NCBI GenBank assembly: GCA_902766575.1
Contig: CACXED010000355.1
Coordinates: 1-5,947, forward strand
Direction of reading: 5' to 3'
Source: an uncultured Ruminococcus sp.
Lineage (GTDB): Bacteria > Bacillota > Clostridia > Oscillospirales > CAG-272
Length of the DNA stretch: 5,947 nucleotides
The translations under genes were made by a program, and so were the position numbers. Positions 1 through 5,036 of the stretch are shown in pieces (position 1 is the stretch's first letter; every line of letters starts with the position of its first letter). The notes under the pieces were generated by a model. The model did no database searches and had not been told where the DNA came from. It saw only the letters and a program-made list of their open reading frames with translations.

Positions 1-1155
1 AACGAGACGCTTTTACAGCGCGCGACGAGCCTTACAAAGCATCTGTTCCTTATGTCAAGGCGCGTGAAGAATATCGGCTATTGTCAGGACGTTATCGACT
101 CCTATGTGATCCGACCTGAGTTTTTTGTGATGACTATCATGTTCGCGCTCTTTCTCGGCGGAGTCATGATGATCCTGCAATCCGAAAACTACCGCGCGCT
201 GATGCCCGAATACGGCGCGCTGCGCTCCTTTGGTCTGAAACGCCGTCAGCTCTGGTACATAAACGGAATCGAGAGCCTTGCGTCGAGTATAATGTCGATA
301 CCGCTCGGAACGGTTATGTCGCTTATCACGGTCAAGCTCTATATGCTGGCGAACGCCGATATAATCGCCGACGACAGCGTTTATCTCAAGCTGACCGAAA
401 ATGTTCCGGCGGCGGTGATAATCTTCATGTCGCTCGAACTGGTGCTTGTGTCGCTGCTCGGAAGCATACTCGTCTGCCTGCACTACAACAAGCGCACCAC
501 GATGGAGCTTCTTAAGCGCGAGGGCAGCGTTCAGGTCTCCTTTGTCGCAAAGACCTCGCCGAAGTTCGAGCGGGCGAAAAGCGTGCGGATCTATTCGGTT
601 TTGCAGAGACGGCGCACCCGCGTGAGCTTTATCCTATCGATAGCGGTTATTGTTATAATGATGCCGCTGCCGCTCAATTATCTCTCGTTCGCGTCCTCAA
701 CGCTTGTCAATCCCACTCTCAGCTCATCGGAACGCGCAGAGGGATACTACTATCTCTTTCAAGCGTTGGTGCTGTTCATCACCTCGGCGACAGTGATTTA
801 CATCGCGGCAAGGTCGCGCTCGGACGACCGTCACGGCGAATTTGCGATACTGCGCTCGCTCGGAATGAAAAAGCGGCAGCTCAGGAGCACAGCCTTTCCG
901 TCGGTTATCTATCAGATACTGATGACCGCAATCCCGGCGGAGCTGCTCTTTCTTAAGCTCACCGATATGTCCTATGTAACGGTATCGGAAAATCTGGTAA
1001 GGCATCTGACCATGTCAGAGTTCTTTGTGAAAATGCTCACTGATTCGGCGGGAGTGATACTGCTCATCGCGCCGCCGATGCTGCTTGGACTCGCGCTGTC
1101 GCTCGTCCGCTTCAACCGCCGCTCGATAATCGAGAGCATCAGAGAAAACGAGTAG
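1..1155 (+). CDS. FtsX/MacB-type ABC transporter permease, 5'-truncated by the window edge
   Basis: This is the C-terminal part of an integral membrane permease of the FtsX/MacB superfamily, which works with the ATPase encoded just downstream. The reading frame is open from base 1, so the ATG at 52 is internal and the true start lies outside the window. Numbering from base 1 (384 codons plus stop), hydrophobic segments lie near residues 41-59, 89-115, 137-160, 208-228, 250-269, 298-318 and 350-370. The cytoplasmic coupling motif typical of FtsX domains occurs twice, as EYGALRSFGLKRRQL (about 70-84) and EFAILRSLGMKKRQL (about 280-294), each just after a membrane helix. The gene is therefore a tandem duplication of the FtsX domain. 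The C-terminus (RRSIIESIRENE) is typical of the family. The second half has only a short outside loop (about 229-249) where many relatives have a large domain. Members export lipoproteins or peptides, resist antimicrobial peptides, or act as mechanotransmitters; the substrate cannot be told here. Confidence 0.9.
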   Translation, partial: NETLLQRATSLTKHLFLMSRRVKNIGYCQDVIDSYVIRPEFFVMTIMFALFLGGVMMILQSENYRALMPEYGALRSFGLKRRQLWYINGIESLASSIMSIPLGTVMSLITVKLYMLANADIIADDSVYLKLTENVPAAVIIFMSLELVLVSLLGSILVCLHYNKRTTMELLKREGSVQVSFVAKTSPKFERAKSVRIYSVLQRRRTRVSFILSIAVIVIMMPLPLNYLSFASSTLVNPTLSSSERAEGYYYLFQALVLFITSATVIYIAARSRSDDRHGEFAILRSLGMKKRQLRSTAFPSVIYQILMTAIPAELLFLKLTDMSYVTVSENLVRHLTMSEFFVKMLTDSAGVILLIAPPMLLGLALSLVRFNRRSIIESIRENE

Positions 1156-1170
1156 AAAGAGGATATATTT

Positions 1171-1890
1171 ATGAAGAAAAAACACGCATTCGGGCAGAAA
1201 GTCACTATTCCCGAGGAAAACGTCCTCGTAGCTCAGGCGCTGACCAAGACCTACTTTCAGGGCGACGTGCATATCAAGGCGGTTGACAGCGCATATCTGA
1301 CCGTCAAGCGCGGCGAGTTCGTCTCGGTGATCGGAGCGTCAGGCTCGGGAAAATCCACGCTGCTGCATATGCTCGCCGGGCTCGACCGTCCGACCTCCGG
1401 CAGAGTCTACATCGCCGGGCAGGACATAATCGACATGGACGACGATGAGTTCTCGGTATTCCGCAACCGACACATCGGCTTCATCTTTCAGTCGTTCAAT
1501 CTGCTGCCGGTGCTGACCGCGAAGGAGAATATACTGATGCCGCAGAAAATCGCCGGAAAGACCTACTACCCGAACTATTTCAACGAGCTCGTCGAGATGC
1601 TCGGGCTCTCCGACCGTCTGCACCACCTGCCGAGCGAGCTCTCGGGCGGACAGCAGCAGCGCGTCGCCGTCGCGCGGGCGCTCATCAACAAGCCGGATAT
1701 CCTGTTCGCCGACGAGCCGACCGGGAATCTCGATCAGACCTCCGCAAAGGAGCTTATCGACCTGCTGCTCGCGACAAGAGCCGATCTCGGTCAGACCCTT
1801 GTGATGGTGACTCACGACAACTCGATAGCCATGCTCGCCGACCGCGTGCTGACCATGACGAACGGAGTTCTCGAGGAGATAAAGAAATAG
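1171..1890 (+). CDS. ABC transporter ATP-binding protein, LolD/MacB-type
   Basis: This 239-residue cytoplasmic ATPase powers the FtsX-type permease encoded 15 bp upstream. All nucleotide-binding motifs are intact: Walker A GASGSGKST (55-63), Q-loop FQSFNLLP (106-113), signature LSGGQQQR (157-164), Walker B ILFADEP with catalytic Glu182, D-loop NLD (186-188) and the switch His215 in VTHD. The GNLDQTSAKE stretch after Walker B and the LLHMLAGLDRPTSG stretch after Walker A are characteristic of the LolD/MacB/FtsE branch, which pairs with FtsX-domain permeases. The length is normal. About 18 charged residues precede the usual first strand (VLVAQALTKTYF). The ATG at 1171 follows an AAGAGG ribosome site (1157-1162) with 8 bases between. 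The permease gene precedes the ATPase gene, and the hairpin directly after the stop codon marks the operon end. The class is certain; the transported substrate is unknown. Confidence 0.95.
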   Translation: MKKKHAFGQKVTIPEENVLVAQALTKTYFQGDVHIKAVDSAYLTVKRGEFVSVIGASGSGKSTLLHMLAGLDRPTSGRVYIAGQDIIDMDDDEFSVFRNRHIGFIFQSFNLLPVLTAKENILMPQKIAGKTYYPNYFNELVEMLGLSDRLHHLPSELSGGQQQRVAVARALINKPDILFADEPTGNLDQTSAKELIDLLLATRADLGQTLVMVTHDNSIAMLADRVLTMTNGVLEEIKK

Positions 1891-1893
1891 AAA

Positions 1894-1922
1894 AGCGGCT
1901 GTCGCAAAAGGCGGCAGCCGCT
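1894..1922. terminator. Bidirectional intrinsic terminator between convergent genes
   Basis: AGCGGCTGTCGC (1894-1905) pairs with GCGGCAGCCGCT (1911-1922) through 12 base pairs, one a G-T wobble, around an AAAAG loop. It begins 3 bases after the ATPase stop codon. Read on the + strand the tail (ACTCTTGATGATTT) is only moderately U-rich. Read on the - strand the stem is followed by TTTCTATTTCTTT, a better U-tract. The hairpin should therefore also stop transcripts of the convergent DUF3737 gene, whose stop codon is about 85 bases away. Confidence 0.8.
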
Positions 1923-1986
1923 ACTCTTGATGATTTATAATTGAATCAGAATCCGTTGCGCACTTGAGCGCACACGCGTGTTTGGG

Positions 1987-2003
1987 AGCGGCGACACGCC
2001 GCT
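1987..2003 (-). terminator. Small GC-rich hairpin after the DUF3737 gene
   Basis: AGCGGCG (1987-1993) and CGCCGCT (1997-2003) form a perfect 7-bp stem with a 3-base loop, starting 3 bases beyond the DUF3737 stop codon on the - strand. No U-tract follows on that strand (CCCAAAC), so by itself it is a poor terminator. It could protect the 3' end or act as a pause ahead of the stronger hairpin at 1894-1922. The rest of this 116-bp convergent spacer shows only a short palindrome (ACACGCGTGT, 1972-1981). Confidence 0.4.
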
Positions 2004-2006
2004 TGT

Positions 2007-2849
2007 TCAGCCGCGTATAACTATCTCGCAGTCGCAGGGATATACCGCTCCGCTGCGGATGATCTCGCCGATCGAATCGGCGGTGATGCGTCCCGATTTC
2101 GGATTCTTGACCGACAGCACGTCGCCGAGGATATCCGCTTCCACGTCCGAATATTCGAACGCGAGGTCGCAGTTCACGAGCCGGCAGCTCTCGAGCCGCA
2201 GTCCCTTGCAGTAGCAGAAGGGCTGAGTGCCGGAGATCGTGCAGTTCCGGAGCGTCAGATTCTCCGAATACCAGCCGAAATACTCGCCGTCGATCTCGGT
2301 GTTTTCAATAACAACGTCCTTCGCGTGCCAGAAGGAGTCCTTCGTGTTGAAAAACGAGTCGGTTATGCGCGCGTTCCTCACGTACTGGAACGAATATTTT
2401 CCGGTGAGACGCAAAGCTGTCACGTCGAGCTCGCTCGACTCGAGGAATATGTACTCCGACTCGATAATGCAGTCCCTTATCTTCAGCCCTCTGCACTTCC
2501 AGCCGAACTCGGGCGAGACAGCCTTGCAGCCGCAGATCGTGATATCCTCACATTCGCGCAGACACTTGACTCCGTTTATCTCGCAGCCGCCGATGCTGCC
2601 GTTTTTCGAGTACCAGAGCGGCGCGCGGCAGGTGTCGCTCATCTCCGAGCCGAGCAGTCTGAAATCGTGCGAATGCCAGAGCGGATAGCGCAGCCTGAAT
2701 TTACAATATCTGACGTCGATGTTTTTCGACTCCTTCATCGCCGACTCGCCGTCAGCCGGTCCGTCGAAAACGCAGTTCTCCACAACGGCTCCGGTAAGCG
2801 CGTAGAGCGCACGCTCCTCGTCAAAGGTCTGATCCTTTATTACTGTCAT
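2007..2849 (-). CDS. DUF3737 family protein, right-handed beta-helix, function unknown
   Basis: This 280-residue protein matches the DUF3737 family as I know it: an N-terminal IKDQTFDEERALY block, GPADGESAMKES (30-41), RYPLWHS (54-60), RAPLWYS (75-81), NGVKCLREC (92-100), SPEFGWKCR (112-120) and a C-terminal EYSDVEADILG/SVKNPKSGRITADSIGEI region (232-263). The body is a repeat of about 20 residues, an aromatic FGW/FW/LW turn followed by an alternating strand ending in N/D-C/T-x-I-x-G. This predicts coils of a parallel beta-helix. There are 17 cysteines and no signal peptide or membrane segment, so it is probably cytoplasmic. The length is full and no lesion is seen. The ATG at 2849 is supported by an AAAGGAAAA ribosome site 7 bases upstream and a near-consensus promoter. 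The gene is monocistronic and divergent from the GH5 gene. The family has no established activity that I know of. A carbohydrate-related role is possible from the beta-helix fold, but this is a guess. Confidence 0.9.
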   Translation of the reverse strand: MTVIKDQTFDEERALYALTGAVVENCVFDGPADGESAMKESKNIDVRYCKFRLRYPLWHSHDFRLLGSEMSDTCRAPLWYSKNGSIGGCEINGVKCLRECEDITICGCKAVSPEFGWKCRGLKIRDCIIESEYIFLESSELDVTALRLTGKYSFQYVRNARITDSFFNTKDSFWHAKDVVIENTEIDGEYFGWYSENLTLRNCTISGTQPFCYCKGLRLESCRLVNCDLAFEYSDVEADILGDVLSVKNPKSGRITADSIGEIIRSGAVYPCDCEIVIRG

Positions 2850-2881
2850 TTTGTTTTCCTTTCATCTGATGTGTTTTATAC

Positions 2882-2910
2882 ATTATACAATTTTTATCGT
2901 GCGATTTCAA
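2882..2910 (-). promoter_or_regulatory. Sigma-A promoter of the DUF3737 gene
   Basis: On the - strand, TTGAAA (2910-2905) and TATAAT (2887-2882) are separated by exactly 17 bp, a near-perfect sigma-A promoter. Transcription should begin near 2874, giving a leader of about 25 bases that contains the AAAGGAAAA ribosome site (2862-2854). Confidence 0.8.
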
Positions 2911-2921
2911 TTCAGGAATTG
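2908..2921. promoter_or_regulatory. Candidate operator, inverted repeat CAATTC-AG-GAATTG
   Basis: This is a perfect 6-bp inverted repeat with a 2-bp centre, extendable to TT/AA beyond one mismatch on each side. It overlaps the -35 box of the DUF3737 promoter by three bases and is centred about 63 bp upstream of the predicted GH5 start. Bound there, a protein could block the DUF3737 promoter and be placed as a class-I activator of GH5. No regulator can be assigned from sequence alone, and short AT-rich palindromes also arise by chance. Confidence 0.35.
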
Positions 2922-2942
2922 TAAATAATATAAAATCCGCTA

Positions 2943-2971
2943 TTGCATTTTTGATCTGAGTATGCTATAAT
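2943..2971 (+). promoter_or_regulatory. Extended -10 sigma-A promoter of the GH5 gene
   Basis: TTGCAT (2943-2948), a 17-bp spacer and TATAAT (2966-2971), with TG-N in front (2963-2965), make an extended -10 promoter. The weak -35 (3/6) is typical of promoters that use the TG motif or an activator. An AT-rich stretch just upstream (about 2918-2936) could act as an UP element. The start should be near 2978, giving a leader of about 30 bases with GGGAGG (2993-2998) as ribosome site. The GCTATTGCA and TGCTATAATA blocks recur at identical spacing in the AraC gene promoter. Confidence 0.8.
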
Positions 2972-3007
2972 AGTCTCGGAAAAATTATTTTCGGGAGGGA
3001 AAATCAT

Positions 3008-4027
3008 ATGAAACCGCTATACGGCTATATCGCCGGCGCGAACCTCGGTCACTGGATCAGCCAGTACGGAAAGCAGGGCGCAGAGCACTGGGACAGCTAC
3101 ATCACCGAGTCTGACATCGAGCGCATGGCAGGCTGGGGACTCGACCATGTCCGCGTCCCGGTCGATTACTTCATCTTCGAGCACGACGACGCACCCGGAG
3201 TCTACGACGAGTCGGGACTTAAGTATATCGACAATGTCCTCGGCTGGTGCAAAAAGCATGGGCTGAACATGATCCTCGACCTGCACCACGCGCCGGGCTT
3301 CTTCTTCGGAAACGGCGCGAAGAACGACCTCTTTACGAGCCGCGCAAGTCAGGAGCGTTTTATAAACATCTGGCGCTTCTTCGCAAAGCGCTACGACGCA
3401 GAGGGCGACAACCTGATCTTCGAGCTGCTCAACGAGCTCGTCTGGAGCTCCGCCGAGCCTTGGAATCAGCTCTGGCAGGAGGCGGTCGCCGAGATCCACA
3501 AGCTCTCGCCGCACCGCAGGATCATCGTCGGCGGCAACAACTACAACAGCGTCAACGAGCTGAAAAACCTCGTTGTCAGCGACGACGAGCGGATAATCTA
3601 CACCTTCCACTTCTACGAGCCGTTCATTTTCACCCATCAGCGCGCCGGTTGGATGGAGCACACCCGGAACTACACAAAGCCGGTCTCCTTCCCCTTCGAC
3701 CCGAAGGAGCATATCGCTTACTTCGGCGAGCTTCCGGCTGACTACAAGTCCCGCGATATAATCGGACGCGAATATCTCGCGCACTTCATGCACCCGGTGT
3801 TCGATTTCGTCGAAAAGACCGGAAAGACTATCTACTGCGGCGAGTACGGCGTCATCGCCAACGCCGACAACGAGAGCGCGGCGCGCTGGCTGTCGAATAT
3901 GGCTGACCTGATGCTCTCGCACGGGATCGGTCACGCGGTCTGGAGCTATCGCGGCTTCTCGGCGATAACCTCGCCCGACAACAGATCGTTCGACAAGGCG
4001 ATGGTCGACGCGATCTCGAGAAAATAA
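3008..4027 (+). CDS. Glycoside hydrolase family 5, CelC-like cytoplasmic endoglucanase (beta-glucanase)
   Basis: This retaining beta-glycosidase has 339 residues and forms a single (beta/alpha)8 barrel. The N-terminal GANLGHWISQYGKQ, the DLHHAPG (91-97), VGGNNYNSVNELKN (174-187), FHFYEPFIFTHQRAGW (200-215) and YCGEYGVIANAD (276-287) blocks closely resemble Clostridium thermocellum CelC (subfamily GH5_37, from memory). Expected active-site residues are present: Arg49, His93/His94, the acid/base Glu143 in LLNEL, His201/Tyr203, the nucleophile Glu279 and Trp312. Residues about 216-260 correspond to the CelC subdomain that caps the substrate cleft, and are poorly conserved against it. There is no signal peptide, dockerin or carbohydrate-binding module, so it probably acts in the cytoplasm on imported cello- or mixed-linkage beta-glucan oligosaccharides rather than on bulk cellulose. 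It has its own promoter, a strong ribosome site (GGGAGG, 8-9 bases before the ATG) and a terminator. Family and catalysis are secure; the exact substrate is inferred. Confidence 0.93.
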   Translation: MKPLYGYIAGANLGHWISQYGKQGAEHWDSYITESDIERMAGWGLDHVRVPVDYFIFEHDDAPGVYDESGLKYIDNVLGWCKKHGLNMILDLHHAPGFFFGNGAKNDLFTSRASQERFINIWRFFAKRYDAEGDNLIFELLNELVWSSAEPWNQLWQEAVAEIHKLSPHRRIIVGGNNYNSVNELKNLVVSDDERIIYTFHFYEPFIFTHQRAGWMEHTRNYTKPVSFPFDPKEHIAYFGELPADYKSRDIIGREYLAHFMHPVFDFVEKTGKTIYCGEYGVIANADNESAARWLSNMADLMLSHGIGHAVWSYRGFSAITSPDNRSFDKAMVDAISRK

Positions 4028-4032
4028 GCTCG

Positions 4033-4070
4033 GCGCGTATGTGCTCTTAGCGGCGCATACGCGCTTTTTT
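4033..4070 (+). terminator. Intrinsic terminator of the GH5 gene
   Basis: GCGCGTATGTGC (4033-4044) pairs with GCGCATACGCGC (4053-4064) over 12 bp with one G-T wobble, around an 8-base loop, followed by TTTTTT (4065-4070). It starts 5 bases after the GH5 stop codon. Its U-tract touches the stop codon of the convergent AraC gene, so the two genes share this spacer. On the - strand the tail is weaker (CGAGCTTATTTTC) but may still act on the regulator's transcript. Confidence 0.93.
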
Positions 4071-4912
4071 CAACGGTTCTTCCCGCGGAACTCGGTGGGA
4101 GTCATACCGGTCGAAGCCATAAACGCCCGGTAAAAGGTTCGCAGGCAGTCAAAGCCGACCTGACGCGAGATGGTCTCGTTGCTGTCCGACGACGAGAGGA
4201 GCTGCGTTTTAGCGGCGTTGATGCGCAGATTCGTGATATACTGCCTGACCCCGACTCCGAATTTATCGTGAAAAAGGTCGCACAGCTTATCCGATGAAAA
4301 TCCGAACGCCGACGAGAGCTGCTTTGCCGAAAGCTCGGGATTGCGGAAGTTCTTGAACACATAGTTGAACACGTCCTCGCCCTCGGCGACGGCGCGTATC
4401 TCGACCCGTTTATCGCCGAGCATAGGCAGCATCAGCGCGACGGCGGCGTTCGCCAGCGAGATCATCAGCGCGGCTCTGACCGGCTCGCTCTCGGTCTTGC
4501 TTCGGGATTCGTAGCGATCCGCCATCATTTTTAACAAAGACGTCACCTGACCGTCGGCGTCGGCGGCGGGACGGCTGAAGGTCTCGCCGATACCGAGCGT
4601 AAGCTGCGGCATCAGGCAGTCGGGCGGAATAAAGGCAACGTAATAACGGCACATATTGCTGCCGATAGTCCTATGGAGAATGTTGCAGTTAATAATTATA
4701 AACTCTCCGGGGCTGAGCGTCATTTTATATTTACATTCCGAAAGGTCATAGAGTGCAAGCTCAAACGCCCCCTCGAACGCGCATAGTACTTCGATGTTGT
4801 AGTGCAGGTGCGCTTTTTCGGAGGGTTTTTTTATTGCGCTCGTAAATTTTCTTGATAATTCACAGTGTGGGTATTTATATTCATCGCGGTAGCCCTCATA
4901 ATCCCATTCCAT
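4070..4912 (-). CDS. AraC-family transcriptional regulator with N-terminal cupin-like domain
   Basis: This is a 280-residue cytoplasmic DNA-binding protein. Residues about 20-110 form the cupin-like sensing domain, with HLHYNIEVL (35-43) and SPGEFIIINCNILHRT (67-82) as its typical strands. The C-terminal 100 residues hold the double helix-turn-helix: first HTH about 194-215 (LSAKQLSSAFGFSSDKLCDLF), then the linker helix, then the second HTH about 246-265, ending in the family's FRAF-like and TGMTPTEFR signature (YRAFMASTGMTPTEFR, 261-276). I place the start at 4912: a CAGGAG ribosome site lies 5 bases upstream, and a full promoter with its -10 box at 4964-4959 lies inside the longer open frame that begins at 4993. 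The gene lies between the GH5 gene (convergent) and a sugar-type solute-binding protein gene (divergent). This suggests control of glycan uptake and breakdown, probably activation on binding a sugar. The ligand is unknown. Confidence 0.92.
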   Translation of the reverse strand: MEWDYEGYRDEYKYPHCELSRKFTSAIKKPSEKAHLHYNIEVLCAFEGAFELALYDLSECKYKMTLSPGEFIIINCNILHRTIGSNMCRYYVAFIPPDCLMPQLTLGIGETFSRPAADADGQVTSLLKMMADRYESRSKTESEPVRAALMISLANAAVALMLPMLGDKRVEIRAVAEGEDVFNYVFKNFRNPELSAKQLSSAFGFSSDKLCDLFHDKFGVGVRQYITNLRINAAKTQLLSSSDSNETISRQVGFDCLRTFYRAFMASTGMTPTEFRGKNR

Positions 4913-4917
4913 AATAG

Positions 4918-4923
4918 CTCCTG
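4918..4923 (-). promoter_or_regulatory. Ribosome binding site that fixes the AraC gene start
   Basis: On the - strand CAGGAG is followed by 5 bases and then the ATG at 4912. No comparable site precedes the upstream in-frame ATGs at 4993 or 4954. The one at 4954 lies at about the predicted transcription start, and the one at 4993 lies upstream of the promoter itself. Confidence 0.85.
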
Positions 4924-4953
4924 TATTTGTCACTATTATTCCGCTATATGTCA

Positions 4954-4982
4954 TTGATATTATAGCACATTTCTGATATAAT
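4954..4982 (+). promoter_or_regulatory. Extended -10 sigma-A promoter of the solute-binding protein gene
   Basis: TTGATA (4954-4959), a 17-bp spacer and TATAAT (4977-4982), with TG-N in front (4974-4976), give a near-consensus promoter. The start should lie near 4989, about 48 bases before the gene. The site almost entirely overlaps the AraC gene promoter on the other strand: its -35 touches that promoter's -10 and its -10 touches that promoter's -35. Confidence 0.75.
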
Positions 4983-4987
4983 TGCAA
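4959..4987 (-). promoter_or_regulatory. Extended -10 sigma-A promoter of the AraC gene
   Basis: Read on the - strand, TTGCAA (4987-4982), a 17-bp spacer and TATAAT (4964-4959) preceded by TG-N form an extended -10 promoter. The start should be near 4952, giving a leader of about 40 bases. The blocks GCTATTGCA (4991-4983) and TGCTATAATA (4967-4958) are the same as in the GH5 promoter, with the same 15-base gap. Confidence 0.78.
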
Positions 4988-4991
4988 TAGC

Positions 4992-5022
4992 ATTTCACGA
5001 AATAGTTATTATTTCACAGAAA
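4992..5022 (+). repeat. Direct repeat ATTTCAC in the solute-binding protein leader, candidate operator
   Basis: ATTTCAC occurs at 4992-4998 and 5011-5017, 19 bp apart, within the predicted untranslated leader. Each copy is also the left arm of a small inverted repeat: ATTTC-AC-GAAAT (4992-5003) and TTTC-ACA-GAAA (5012-5022). The second overlaps the ribosome site. The position just downstream of the predicted start suits a repressor or a second regulator contact, but no protein can be named. Confidence 0.4.
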
Positions 5023-5036
5023 GGTATGGTAATATT

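Noticed and set aside
1957..1981. Short hairpin TGCGC-N6-GCGCA and palindrome ACACGCGTGT in the convergent spacer
   Set aside because: The stems are 5 bp each, overlap one another, and have no U-tract or promoter context. A chance occurrence in a short GC-rich spacer is likely.
2325..2924. Open frame of 199 codons on the + strand across the DUF3737 gene
   Set aside because: It is antisense to a recognisable DUF3737 protein, lacks a ribosome site, has arginine/alanine/leucine-rich shadow composition, and runs through the DUF3737 promoter.
2975..2997. Possible hairpin in the GH5 leader hiding the ribosome site (CTC with GAG, GAAAA with TTTTC)
   Set aside because: The pairing is interrupted by a G/GG internal loop and is mostly A-U, so it would be too weak to argue for a riboswitch or thermosensor.
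2850..3007. Catabolite-control (CcpA cre) site in the GH5 control region
   Set aside because: No sequence close to the cre consensus, with its central CG flanked by TG and CA, was found here or at 4913-5036.
3017..3934. Open frame of 305 codons on the - strand opposite the GH5 gene
   Set aside because: It is a GC-rich antisense shadow: valine/aspartate/glutamate-rich with no recognisable domain, while the + strand encodes an intact GH5 with all catalytic residues.
4982..5012. TTGCAA (4982-4987) as a + strand -35 with TATTAT (5007-5012) as -10
   Set aside because: The spacer would be 19 bp and the -10 weak. The TTGATA-N17-TGATATAAT promoter just upstream is far better.
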